A DNA stretch of 64,000 nucleotides from Pseudanabaena sp. PCC 6802 (lineage in GTDB: Bacteria > Cyanobacteriota > Cyanobacteriia > Pseudanabaenales > Pseudanabaenaceae): assembly GCF_000332175.1 (NCBI RefSeq), contig NZ_KB235914.1, positions 69,966 through 133,965 of the forward strand, in the 5' to 3' direction. The translations under genes were made by a program, and so were the position numbers. The stretch's first letter is position 1. Each line of letters starts with the position of its first letter. A model generated the notes under the pieces. It was given only the letters and a program-made list of their open reading frames with translations, made no database searches and had not been told where the DNA came from. Shown piece after piece: positions 56,544 to 64,000 of the stretch.

Positions 56544-59231
56544 ATGATCGACAACCAGCCACAAACCCAAACCAGCCCTTCTCTGCTGCAAGCCATTTTC
56601 GAGCGTAACCCAGATGGCATCATCGTTACCGACGATAATTGTACTTGTGTAGAGGCAAATGCGGCTGCATGCAATTTACTAGGCATATCTAGAGCCGAAT
56701 TAATTGGTCGTAGCGTGACGTATTTTCTGGAATTGCGGTGCATTTTAGCCCAAAGTGGCTGCAATTTAGTGTCAACTGAAATTTCCAGAGCGGGATGTCG
56801 CCTGCATCGCACGGATGGGAGCCTGCGAGAGGTAGAGTATGCAGTAGCCATAAACTGTTTGCCCGGTCTCCACCTGATTACGCTAAGAGATAGCAGTTAT
56901 ACCCAAACTATGGGGGCTGAACTGCTCCATCAGAGTGAAGAACGTTTCCTCACCCTGGTTGAGACCTCAAGCGATTGGGTGTGGGAAATTAATGAGAACA
57001 TGACTTATACTTACTCAAGTCCTAAGGTAACGGATATCGCGGGCTACAAACCAAGCGAGATTATTGGTAAAACTCCTTTTGAGTTGTTACCAGAGCGCCA
57101 GGCGCAACGTATGGCTAGAGCATTCGATGTTATTACCAGTCGGCGCGAGCCTTTCTATAATCTGGAAAGTTTGCACGTTCATAAGAACGGTCATCTCATT
57201 GTTGTAGAGACTAATGCTGCTCCCATTTTCGATCTAGATGGAGAATTTCGAGGCTATCGTGGCATCAGCCGGGATATCACCGATCGCAAGCGTGTCGAGA
57301 AATCCCTCCGAGAAAGAGAACTGCAAATTGCCGCGATCGCCAATAATATCTCCTGTTCGATCTACCGTCTGGTCGTGCGCGCAGATAAAACAATGGAGAT
57401 GGTATTTATCAGTACGGGTTTGTATGAGATTACCGGTATATTACCAGAGACGGTAATGGCCGAGCCGCAGAAATTCTTCGATCTAATTCACCCTGAAGAT
57501 CGCGATCGATGCAAGTGCGTACTCCAGGATGCAGTAAACTCTTTACAACCGTTTACCCAGGAGTTTCGCTTGATCTCCACTACGGGCAAGGTGAAATGGG
57601 TGCGTAATAGCGCTCACCTATCATCGCTGGATGTAGATATTGCGATTGATGGCGTGCTTATAGACATTAGCGATCGCAAGCAAGCAGAAGAAGCTTTACG
57701 CCAAAGTGAAAATAACTTAGCTGAGGCGCAAAGGCTAGCTCACCTGGGCAGTTGGCAGTTCGATTTAGCTACGCAGACTCTAGTGTGGTCTGATGAAGCA
57801 TTTCGCATCTTTGGCTTAGAAGTGGGGCAACCAATTCCAACCTATCGAGAATTGCTGAAGAATTACGGCTTGCGAGATGCGAAGAAGATCGCCGCATCCC
57901 TGAGGCAGGCGATCGCCCATAATAAGCCATTCGAGATCGAAGCTGAAATCACCAGATTGGATGGGAGCTTGCGCTATCTATTAGTGAGGGGCAATCCTCT
58001 ATTTAACGCTCAGGGAGAAGTTTCGCAGCTATTTGGAATGATGCTGGATATTACCGAGCGCAAGCAGGCAGAAGTGGCAATGGCCGACCTCGCAGCGATC
58101 GTGAAATTCTCGGATGAAGCCATTATTGGCATGACACTCAGCGGCACGATCACGAGCTGGAATTTGGGCGCTCATCTGATCTACGGTTATACTGAGGAAG
58201 AAGCTGTTGGTCAAAACATCATCAACTTACTGGTGCCTCGCGGTGAGATAATCGGTATCTCAGGACCAGATTCTAGAGCTGCTCAAGATATCATTAGCTA
58301 CTACACCACGCCACACATGCGCAAAGATGGCAAGATTATTGAGGTACTGATGACGATATCACCAGTCAAAGATGCATTTGGCAATATTACTGGTAGTTCC
58401 GTGATCTCTAGAGATATCAGCGATCGCCGAGCTGTAGAAAGGCTGAAAGATGAATTTATCTCGATTGTCAGCCACGAACTCAGAACTCCATTAACTGCTA
58501 TGCATGGAGCGTTAGGGCTTTTGCTTACGGGCAATCTTGGCAAGTTAGAACCAAAGGGGCAGCGCATGTTAGAAATTGCTGTTGATAATACCAGCCGTCT
58601 GGTGCGACTCACCAACGACATTCTCACACTGGAAAGCCTGGAGTCAGGCAGAGTGCAGCTATCTCAGAAAATTTGTAATATTACCGATCTACTCGAACAA
58701 GCGGTACGTAGTATGCAGCCAATTGCTGATAAAGCAGGAGTTACGCTGTCTATATCTCCTTTATCAGCCAAGATAGTTGTGGATGGAGATCGCATCATTC
58801 AGGTTCTCACTAATTTACTCAGTAATGCCATCAAGTTCTCTCCCCCCAATGAGTCGGTTGAATTGAAGGCTACTATAGAGAGCGATCGCCACCTCCTCCA
58901 GCCCAGTGGGTGGGAGTTTCAATCGGATGACTCGCGGCAACAAGTTCTACTAATTACCGTACGGGATTATGGCAGAGGAATTCCATCTGATAAGTTAAAT
59001 GTCATTTTTGAGCGATTTCAACAGGTTGATGCCTCCGACAGTCGGCAAAAAGGAGGAACGGGACTGGGTTTAGCGATTTGTCGCAGTATCGTCCAACAGC
59101 ACGGCGGTCGGATCTGGGTAGAAAGCATTGTCGATCGAGGCAGCACTTTTTTCATCAGTCTGCCAATCTCAGTGCCACGAGCGATGCGGGGGCGATCGCT
59201 CCCCAGCCGAGATATGCGTGTAATTCTGTAG
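56544..59231 (+). CDS. Multi-PAS sensor histidine kinase
   Basis: 895 residues from the ATG at 56544; a TTG at 56514 overlaps the upstream stop and would add ten residues. Five PAS domains are visible, starting near residues 12, 130, 259, 389 and 515 (for example LVETSSDWVWEINENMTYTY and LAHLGSWQFDLATQTLVWSD). HisKA follows with H644 in SIVSHELRTPLTAMHG. The HATPase has NLLSNAIKFS, DYGRGIPSDKL and GGTGLGLAICRSIVQQHGG. No membrane segment is visible, so it is a cytoplasmic sensor. No cysteine or chromophore motif identifies the stimulus. It is encoded between two response regulators, its likely partners. Confidence 0.95.
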   Translation: MIDNQPQTQTSPSLLQAIFERNPDGIIVTDDNCTCVEANAAACNLLGISRAELIGRSVTYFLELRCILAQSGCNLVSTEISRAGCRLHRTDGSLREVEYAVAINCLPGLHLITLRDSSYTQTMGAELLHQSEERFLTLVETSSDWVWEINENMTYTYSSPKVTDIAGYKPSEIIGKTPFELLPERQAQRMARAFDVITSRREPFYNLESLHVHKNGHLIVVETNAAPIFDLDGEFRGYRGISRDITDRKRVEKSLRERELQIAAIANNISCSIYRLVVRADKTMEMVFISTGLYEITGILPETVMAEPQKFFDLIHPEDRDRCKCVLQDAVNSLQPFTQEFRLISTTGKVKWVRNSAHLSSLDVDIAIDGVLIDISDRKQAEEALRQSENNLAEAQRLAHLGSWQFDLATQTLVWSDEAFRIFGLEVGQPIPTYRELLKNYGLRDAKKIAASLRQAIAHNKPFEIEAEITRLDGSLRYLLVRGNPLFNAQGEVSQLFGMMLDITERKQAEVAMADLAAIVKFSDEAIIGMTLSGTITSWNLGAHLIYGYTEEEAVGQNIINLLVPRGEIIGISGPDSRAAQDIISYYTTPHMRKDGKIIEVLMTISPVKDAFGNITGSSVISRDISDRRAVERLKDEFISIVSHELRTPLTAMHGALGLLLTGNLGKLEPKGQRMLEIAVDNTSRLVRLTNDILTLESLESGRVQLSQKICNITDLLEQAVRSMQPIADKAGVTLSISPLSAKIVVDGDRIIQVLTNLLSNAIKFSPPNESVELKATIESDRHLLQPSGWEFQSDDSRQQVLLITVRDYGRGIPSDKLNVIFERFQQVDASDSRQKGGTGLGLAICRSIVQQHGGRIWVESIVDRGSTFFISLPISVPRAMRGRSLPSRDMRVIL

Positions 59232-59242
59232 GAACGATAGCG

Positions 59243-59617
59243 ATGGATACGAAGTGCGTGCTAATTGTTGATGATGAACCTGACATCCGCGAAGTCGCGC
59301 AGGTCAGCCTGGAGATGATGGGAGGATGGCAAGTGTTGACCTCCGATTCTGGTCGAGATGGTCTTGCCAAGGCTAAATCCGCACAACCCAATGCTATCTT
59401 GTTAGATGTGATGCTACCAGATATGGATGGGCCGACAACATTTCAAAATTTGCAAGCCGATCCGTTGACTGCTCATATTCCTGTAATTTTCCTGACAGCC
59501 AAAATCCAGCCAGTCGATCGCGCCCGCTTTACTAATTTGGGAGTTACGGCAGTTATTGCTAAACCTTTCGATCCGTTAACCTTAGCTAAGCAGGTAGCTG
59601 AGGTATTGGGTTGGTAA
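59243..59617 (+). CDS. Single-domain (CheY-like) response regulator
   Basis: 124 residues from the ATG at 59243, 11 bp after the kinase stop; a longer frame from 59078 lies within the kinase gene and is not used. VDDEPD gives the acidic pocket, ILLDVMLPDMDG the phosphoacceptor Asp, and VIAKPFDPLTL the conserved Lys. There is no output domain, so it may pass phosphate to the Hpt domain of the large upstream regulator or act through protein contact. Third gene of the operon. Confidence 0.93.
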   Translation: MDTKCVLIVDDEPDIREVAQVSLEMMGGWQVLTSDSGRDGLAKAKSAQPNAILLDVMLPDMDGPTTFQNLQADPLTAHIPVIFLTAKIQPVDRARFTNLGVTAVIAKPFDPLTLAKQVAEVLGW

Positions 59618-59651
59618 GACTTTCAGGCTATTTTGTTTGACTATAAGGATA

Positions 59652-59723
59652 AGCCGATGATGAGATTTGAACTCACGACCTGCTGATTACGAATCAGCTG
59701 CACTACCGCTGTGCTACATCGGC
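59652..59723 (-). tRNA. tRNA-Thr (anticodon CGU)
   Basis: 72 nt on the minus strand. Acceptor arms GCCGATG / CATCGGC pair perfectly; D arm GCAC-AGCGGTA-GTGC; anticodon arm GCTGA-TTCGTAA-TCAGC with anticodon CGT; T arm GTGAG-TTCAAAT-CTCAT. CCA is not encoded. It reads ACG codons. It is convergent with the response regulator gene, 34 bp from its stop. Confidence 0.95.
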
Positions 59724-59877
59724 ACATACACATAATTTGTATATTAATTTGTAAATTTGTATAAATTCACAAATTGTGGAACAAATTATAGCATTTTGTG
59801 ACTTTATAACTGATTCATTTCTTGCGGGATCGAGTAATATACTTCATTGACTTAGTGGTTTAGACGGACTTAAAAAT

Positions 59878-61731
59878 ATGGAATTTCAAGCCTTTGTTCA
59901 CGGTGTTTTTGCTAGCACGCAATCTGCCGCCAGTGATGATGCTAGCCGTACGCAAGATCTAAACTTTGTCAACGCAGCATTCAAGTCAGCCCTGACTGCA
60001 AAGGTGGCCTTTTACACCGCGATCGCGGTAGCTGCCTCGATCGGTAGTTCCCTCACAAGTTTACCCATATTTGCGGCTGAGTACAGTGCCAGTACGTCCG
60101 ATCTACAGAGCTTACTGGCGAGTAGGGGCTTCTATGGTGGCGAAGTTGACGGCATTGCAGGAGAAAAGACCAAACAAGCTATTATCAAGGCTCAGCAATT
60201 CTACGGTTTAAATACTGATGGTATTGTGGGTGAAGTAACTTTAGTCGCTTTGCAAGAAGATAAAGCGGAATCATCAACGGATGCAGCGATCGCCACAAAT
60301 ATCTCGGTATCCGATTTGCAGAATTTATTGGCCAAGCGTGGTTTTTATAAAGGTGATATTGATGGCGTCTTTGGCACCAGTACCAAAGACGCAGTGATTC
60401 AAGCTCAAAAATTTTATGGCCTGACTCCCGATGGGATTGTGGGTAGCAAGACTGTTGCAGCCTTAGAGGCAGATACGGATGCGGCTCAAACTGCCTCCAG
60501 CCTAACGGGCGATGATGTTGTCAGGCTGCAAAAACTTTTGACCTCAAGAGGATTTTACAGTGGGCCAATTAGTGGCTTTATCGGCAACCTGACTAAAGAA
60601 GCAATTCTCAAGGCACAAAAGTTTTATGGGTTGACTGAGGATGGCGTACCTGGTAAAGCAACATTTGCAGCTCTAGAAGCCGATAGCGAGTACAACAAAT
60701 CAGCGAAGACAGAAGATATCAAGCACGTACAGAGTTTGCTAGCAGAGCGGGGATTTTACAAAGGAGAGATCGATGGTGTCCTGGGTGAAGGCACCAAAGA
60801 AGCCATCCGTACGGCTCAAAGGTTCTATGGTTTAACAGTTGATGGTGTAGCAGGAGCTGGGACTATTTCCGCTTTGAGTGGGAACAAGGCCAGACGAGTA
60901 TCAACCCACTCCACACCGCCTGCTAAATCGGTTACAGCATCGAGCGATCGCACCGCAACCAGGACGACTACTGCAACGCGGACTCCATCTGCGCCAGAAA
61001 AGATCGCTAGCAAGCAACCTCCTGCCAAAACTGCGTCAAAGCCCAACTCTCCCGCTAAAATCGCAGCTAAACCAGCCCCTGCAAAGCCAGAGGTTCCAAA
61101 AGCTGCTACTAAGCCTGCACCGACTCCCTCTAAAGTAGAGAAGCCAGCCGCAAGCCAGGTGACAGTGAAGCCCAATCCTACTAAACCAGTTGCTACTAAA
61201 ACTACACCTGCGCAAGAGACGACCAAAGTCACAGCAACTAAACCCGCACCCACAGCAGAGAAACCAGTGGCTTCTAAGCCCGCAGTTACCAAATCGGCTC
61301 CTAGTAAGGAAGCAGCCAAACCCGATCTAGCCACCAAGCCCACTCCCGCAGATATGCCTAAGGTTGAGGATCCTGCGCCCGCACAGCCAACAGCCGTCAA
61401 ACCAACACCTGCTGCTAGTCCTGAAGTGGCGAACCCTCTTACTGCCCCACCACAGCCAACCCCAGAAACAACTGCATCGATTGAGCCATCCAATCCTACC
61501 AGCACTAAGCCTGGAACAAACAATAAAAACGTGCAGGTATCGGATTTGCAGAAACTGCTCGCTACGCGTGGTTTTTTCACTGGTTCCACCACGGGAGTAA
61601 TGGATAATGAAACCAAGAATGCGATTATGAGAGCTCAAAGTTTCTATGGTCTGACTCCTGCGGATGGCGATCCATCCTCGGCATTAGTCGAGAGTCTAAA
61701 TCGCGATCCTTTTGTAGCTAAAGATAATTAA
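59878..61731 (+). CDS. Peptidoglycan-binding protein with five PG_binding_1 domains
   Basis: 617 residues. After a 50-residue N-terminus there is one hydrophobic segment, VAFYTAIAVAASIGSSLTSL, ending near FAAEYSA; the long polar lead before it makes an uncleaved anchor or a Sec signal both possible. Four consecutive PG_binding_1 domains follow (about 75-345), each with LQ.LLA.RGFY.G..DG..G..TK.AI..AQ.FYGL. Then comes a Lys/Pro/Ala/Thr-rich linker of about 200 residues and a fifth domain near the C-terminus (LQKLLATRGFFTGSTTGVMD). The linker may span the cell wall. It probably binds peptidoglycan without enzymatic activity, as no catalytic domain is visible. Confidence 0.93.
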   Translation: MEFQAFVHGVFASTQSAASDDASRTQDLNFVNAAFKSALTAKVAFYTAIAVAASIGSSLTSLPIFAAEYSASTSDLQSLLASRGFYGGEVDGIAGEKTKQAIIKAQQFYGLNTDGIVGEVTLVALQEDKAESSTDAAIATNISVSDLQNLLAKRGFYKGDIDGVFGTSTKDAVIQAQKFYGLTPDGIVGSKTVAALEADTDAAQTASSLTGDDVVRLQKLLTSRGFYSGPISGFIGNLTKEAILKAQKFYGLTEDGVPGKATFAALEADSEYNKSAKTEDIKHVQSLLAERGFYKGEIDGVLGEGTKEAIRTAQRFYGLTVDGVAGAGTISALSGNKARRVSTHSTPPAKSVTASSDRTATRTTTATRTPSAPEKIASKQPPAKTASKPNSPAKIAAKPAPAKPEVPKAATKPAPTPSKVEKPAASQVTVKPNPTKPVATKTTPAQETTKVTATKPAPTAEKPVASKPAVTKSAPSKEAAKPDLATKPTPADMPKVEDPAPAQPTAVKPTPAASPEVANPLTAPPQPTPETTASIEPSNPTSTKPGTNNKNVQVSDLQKLLATRGFFTGSTTGVMDNETKNAIMRAQSFYGLTPADGDPSSALVESLNRDPFVAKDN

Positions 61732-61742
61732 TTAGCGATCGG

Positions 61743-61785
61743 CGGTCAGCAGCCAGCAGTCAGCTTTTGGCTGATATAATTAGGA
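61743..61785 (+). promoter_or_regulatory. Short inverted repeat and TATAAT box before the 283-residue gene
   Basis: CAGTCAGC-TTTTG-GCTGATA forms a small hairpin in a string of CAG/GTCAGC repeats (AGCAGCCAGCAGTCAGC), a sequence type common between cyanobacterial genes. It overlaps a TATAAT at 61775-61780, which could be the -10 box of the gene starting at 61855. No convincing -35 box. Confidence 0.35.
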
Positions 61786-61854
61786 TTCATGGAGATCGAG
61801 ATCTCAGTGGTAGGGTGGGCAATGACCTTACTGGACGTGCGGTATGATTTAGGT

Positions 61855-62706
61855 ATGAAACTATTGAAGCTGGCTGTTAATCTCGGTGCGATCGCAGGGT
61901 TCATAGGTATTGCTTTAGCACTTCAGTTGCCCCGACTCAACCAAAAGCTAGCGGGGCAAACGCCTGAAGCAGATCGTCAGCTTGTAGAGCAGGAGAGGGC
62001 GCGGCTGCAACTGTTCAAAAATTTGCCAGCTAGCGGACTGGGCTTAAATAACGTAATTTCAAATTTGACGTTTTTAAATTTTTTGCAATACTTTGGCGAT
62101 GAAAAAGCCAGGGTAGAAAGTAAGACTGGTTACACTCTAAGTCCCTATTACTTTGAGATTATCGTAGATCGCGATCCGCGTTTTCTTTACAGCTATCTGT
62201 TTCTCTCTACCAGTGTTTCGATCTATGCCGGTCAGGCTCAACGAGCCATTGAAATGTACAGTAAGGGATTAAAGTCGCTGTCCCCAGAGCAAATGGCCTA
62301 TGCCTATACTGTCTGGCGGCGCAAAGGGGTAGATCAGTTGCTATTTCTAGGCGATGTGAAAGGGGCAATGGAGTCTAACTTTAAGGCGGCAGACTGGGCA
62401 AAGCGCGGCAAATTCGGTCCCGATCTAAACTTTGGGTCTCAAGGTCTGTCAGAAGCTAAGGGCGACCTTGCTCGACAATTCCGCGAGACAGCAGAGTTTT
62501 TGCGCGACAGCCTTAACAGCAACGATGCCAAGAAAGTTGCAGAAAATATTAAAAGAGCCAGAATTGCTTCCTGGAGCGATGTTTTACAGTATGGCGTTGA
62601 CAAAAGAACGCGGGAGATCGCTGCAATTGAGCTGAGCAAATTAGATGTTGATGTCGAATTTAAAGAAGACGGCACTTTCAAACTCACACCGCGTCAATTT
62701 CCCTGA
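61855..62706 (+). CDS. Membrane-anchored hypothetical protein with TPR-like helical domain
   Basis: I place the start at the ATG at 61855 (MKLLKLAVNLGAIAG), giving 283 residues. The longer frame from 61789 would read through an interspersed GTAGGGTGGGCAATG repeat. The first 30 residues form a membrane anchor (LAVNLGAIAGFIGIALALQL). The rest is helical, with FLSTSVSIYAGQAQRAIEMY and AYTVWRRKGVDQLLFLGDVK indicating TPR-like repeats. Similar proteins are widespread in cyanobacteria without assigned function, to my knowledge. It follows the peptidoglycan-binding gene on the same strand, a possible envelope connection. Confidence 0.75.
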   Translation: MKLLKLAVNLGAIAGFIGIALALQLPRLNQKLAGQTPEADRQLVEQERARLQLFKNLPASGLGLNNVISNLTFLNFLQYFGDEKARVESKTGYTLSPYYFEIIVDRDPRFLYSYLFLSTSVSIYAGQAQRAIEMYSKGLKSLSPEQMAYAYTVWRRKGVDQLLFLGDVKGAMESNFKAADWAKRGKFGPDLNFGSQGLSEAKGDLARQFRETAEFLRDSLNSNDAKKVAENIKRARIASWSDVLQYGVDKRTREIAAIELSKLDVDVEFKEDGTFKLTPRQFP

Positions 62707-62778
62707 ATTTCGCCATAGGGTGTAGCTAAGTGCGGTATTTCTCACTCAAGAAATTATTATGGGCAGCGATCGCCACCA

Positions 62779-63036
62779 GTGCGATCGCTACAAATTCCCG
62801 TCCTATTTATTCACGGCACCAAGGATGATGTGGTGCCGATGACTATGAGCCAGCGGCTCTATGATGCCGCGCCGGAACCCAAGCAACTGCTGCTCGTACC
62901 AGGAGCAGGACATTACCGCATTTATCAGCCAGGGGCAAACTCGTATTTACGGGAGATCGAGAAATTTGTCAAAAACACCGAATCTGTCAGAATGGCAAAG
63001 CACGGCGATATAGTCGATCCAGCGTTGCTGAATTAA
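62779..63036 (+). pseudogene. C-terminal fragment of an alpha/beta hydrolase gene
   Basis: The readable 85 residues begin at a GTG inside a HIP1 context and contain only the last third of an alpha/beta hydrolase: SLQIPVLFIHGTKDDVVPMT with the catalytic-type Asp, and LLLVPGAGHYRIYQ with the final His. The nucleophile serine part and lid are missing. The 72 bp before it do not continue the fold. It is therefore most likely a remnant, although a small independent protein cannot be excluded. Confidence 0.7.
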
Positions 63037-63043
63037 TAACCTA

Positions 63044-64000
63044 ATGGCGAATCGAATTTTAATCGGTGTTAGCGGTGGCATTGCCTCTTACAAGGTTTGC
63101 GAAGTCGTATCGACACTGGCTAAACAGGGCGATCGAAATAACCAAAGCTCTTCAGAAGTCAGAGTAATTTTGACTCAGGCAGCGACTGAATTCGTCACGC
63201 CTCTAACTTTTGCTACCCTATCTCGTCACGCCGCCTATACCGACTCCGATTTTTGGCATCCAGGTCATGGCAGACCGCTACACATTGAGTTAGGAGAATG
63301 GGCAGATTTATTACTCCTGGCACCCGTAACTGCCAATACTTTGGCCAAACTTGCCTATGGCATGGCGGATAATCTGCTGACGAATACGGTTTTGGCATCC
63401 AGGTGTCCGGTGTTAATGGCTCCAGCCATGAACGCGACTATGTGGGAACAGTCAACCGTGCAGCAAAATTGGTGCCATCTATTGGCTAACGAGAGATATT
63501 TTGCGATCGCCCCAGGTAGCGGTATCCTCGCCTGCGATGCCGTGGGAGCAGGGCGGATGGCAGAGCCAGCCGAGATTTTAACTTATATCGAGTCGCTGTT
63601 ATGGACGCGGGGCAAGCGCGATTTAGTCGGAAAGCGCGTCCTGGTAAGTGCGGGTGGCACGCGGGAATTTCTCGATCCGGTGCGGTTTATTGGCAACCCC
63701 GCTACGGGCAAACAGGGCATTGCGATCGCCCATGCTGCCCTACATCGCGGTGCCGATGTCACGCTCGTGTTGGGAAATGCCGAGGCAAATAAACAGGTAC
63801 TGCCTACTAGTGCCAATTGTCGAGTTGTTGGCGTGGTGTCATCCGCACAAATGCACCAGACAATGCGACAGGAATTTGGCAACGCCGATCTTACGATTAT
63901 GTCCGCAGCGGTGGGCGACGTGCGCCCCGCTCATTACAACGATCGCAAAACCCCAAAATCTCAACTACCGACCTCATTACCGCTCGATCCGATCGCTGAT
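63044..64000 (+). CDS. coaBC: Bifunctional phosphopantothenoylcysteine decarboxylase/synthetase, N-terminal part
   Basis: Open frame from the ATG at 63044 to the right edge, 319 codons. CoaC domain: MANRILIGVSGGIASYKVCE, the catalytic-His region HIELGEWADLLLLAPVTANT and the APAMNATMW motif (PxMNxxMW). CoaB domain begins about residue 195 with GKRVLVSAGGTREFLDPVRF followed by IGNPATGKQGIAIA, its CTP-binding region. Together they convert phosphopantothenate and cysteine to phosphopantetheine in coenzyme A synthesis. A small polar insertion (GDRNNQSSSE) follows helix 1. The end lies outside the window. Confidence 0.95.
   Translation, partial: MANRILIGVSGGIASYKVCEVVSTLAKQGDRNNQSSSEVRVILTQAATEFVTPLTFATLSRHAAYTDSDFWHPGHGRPLHIELGEWADLLLLAPVTANTLAKLAYGMADNLLTNTVLASRCPVLMAPAMNATMWEQSTVQQNWCHLLANERYFAIAPGSGILACDAVGAGRMAEPAEILTYIESLLWTRGKRDLVGKRVLVSAGGTREFLDPVRFIGNPATGKQGIAIAHAALHRGADVTLVLGNAEANKQVLPTSANCRVVGVVSSAQMHQTMRQEFGNADLTIMSAAVGDVRPAHYNDRKTPKSQLPTSLPLDPIAD

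Noticed and set aside
60825-61616. 263-codon minus-strand frame opposite the peptidoglycan-binding gene
   Set aside because: It is the antisense of an Ala/Pro/Lys/Thr-rich linker, which yields long Gly/Val/Ala-rich frames by composition alone.
62779-63036. Complete small hydrolase
   Set aside because: Lacks the nucleophile region of the alpha/beta hydrolase fold; better read as a fragment.

Overview
The window comes from a cyanobacterial chromosome. It carries the light-independent protochlorophyllide reductase genes chlL and chlN, a cyanobacterial-type F0F1 ATP synthase cluster with split b and b' subunits, a gamma-tocopherol methyltransferase-like gene, a PatA-type regulator with a CheW partner, and very frequent GCGATCGC (HIP1) octamers. 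I cannot place the genus from sequence reading alone.

Layout. 1-8.2 kb: a partial YgjP-like peptidase, sulfate adenylyltransferase, a tandem ComFB protein, an aldo/keto reductase with ferredoxin-like C-terminus, small secreted proteins and a HEAT-repeat M1 aminopeptidase. 8.2-10.5 kb: an accessory patch with a 125-bp MITE, hicBA, an orphan antitoxin-like gene, a frameshifted DUF4258 toxin next to DUF2283, and a palindromic repeat. 10.5-28 kb: mostly core genes (chlL, chlN, alaS, yajQ, a PATAN-REC/CheW pair, a giant TamB protein, a TPR-2OG oxygenase, fmdA/fmdB), ending in a small VOC-MerR operon that has a recognisable MerR-type promoter.

28-43 kb is an insertion hotspot. It holds two IS5-type elements (one inside a relic with IS256-type ends), a decayed IS1595-type element, several copies of a modular hairpin repeat, and a three-level nest: a Uma2 nuclease gene split by an IS630 element, itself split by an IS256 element. 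Target duplications are readable at both levels. Ordinary genes lie between them (DUF2157/GDYXXLXY pair, a PD-(D/E)XK protein, prfC, recQ, trmB).

43-64 kb returns to core genes: sppA, the atp cluster atpI-B-E-G-F-H-A (closed by a strong terminator, with no gamma gene following), a tocopherol methyltransferase-like gene, serA, a three-gene two-component operon with a large multi-receiver protein, tRNA-Thr(CGU), a five-fold peptidoglycan-binding protein and the start of coaBC.

Themes. Proteins linked by family to cyclic dinucleotides recur (ComFB x2, YajQ, a GGDEF-like domain whose motif reads GGGEF). Nothing in the window is a clearly new multi-gene system. The most informative unexplained signals are the modular repeat family with exchangeable ends and cores, the nested insertions, the MerR-type promoter with a perfect palindrome in its leader, the tandem dyads in front of the atp cluster, and the multi-receiver regulator with altered phosphoacceptor positions.
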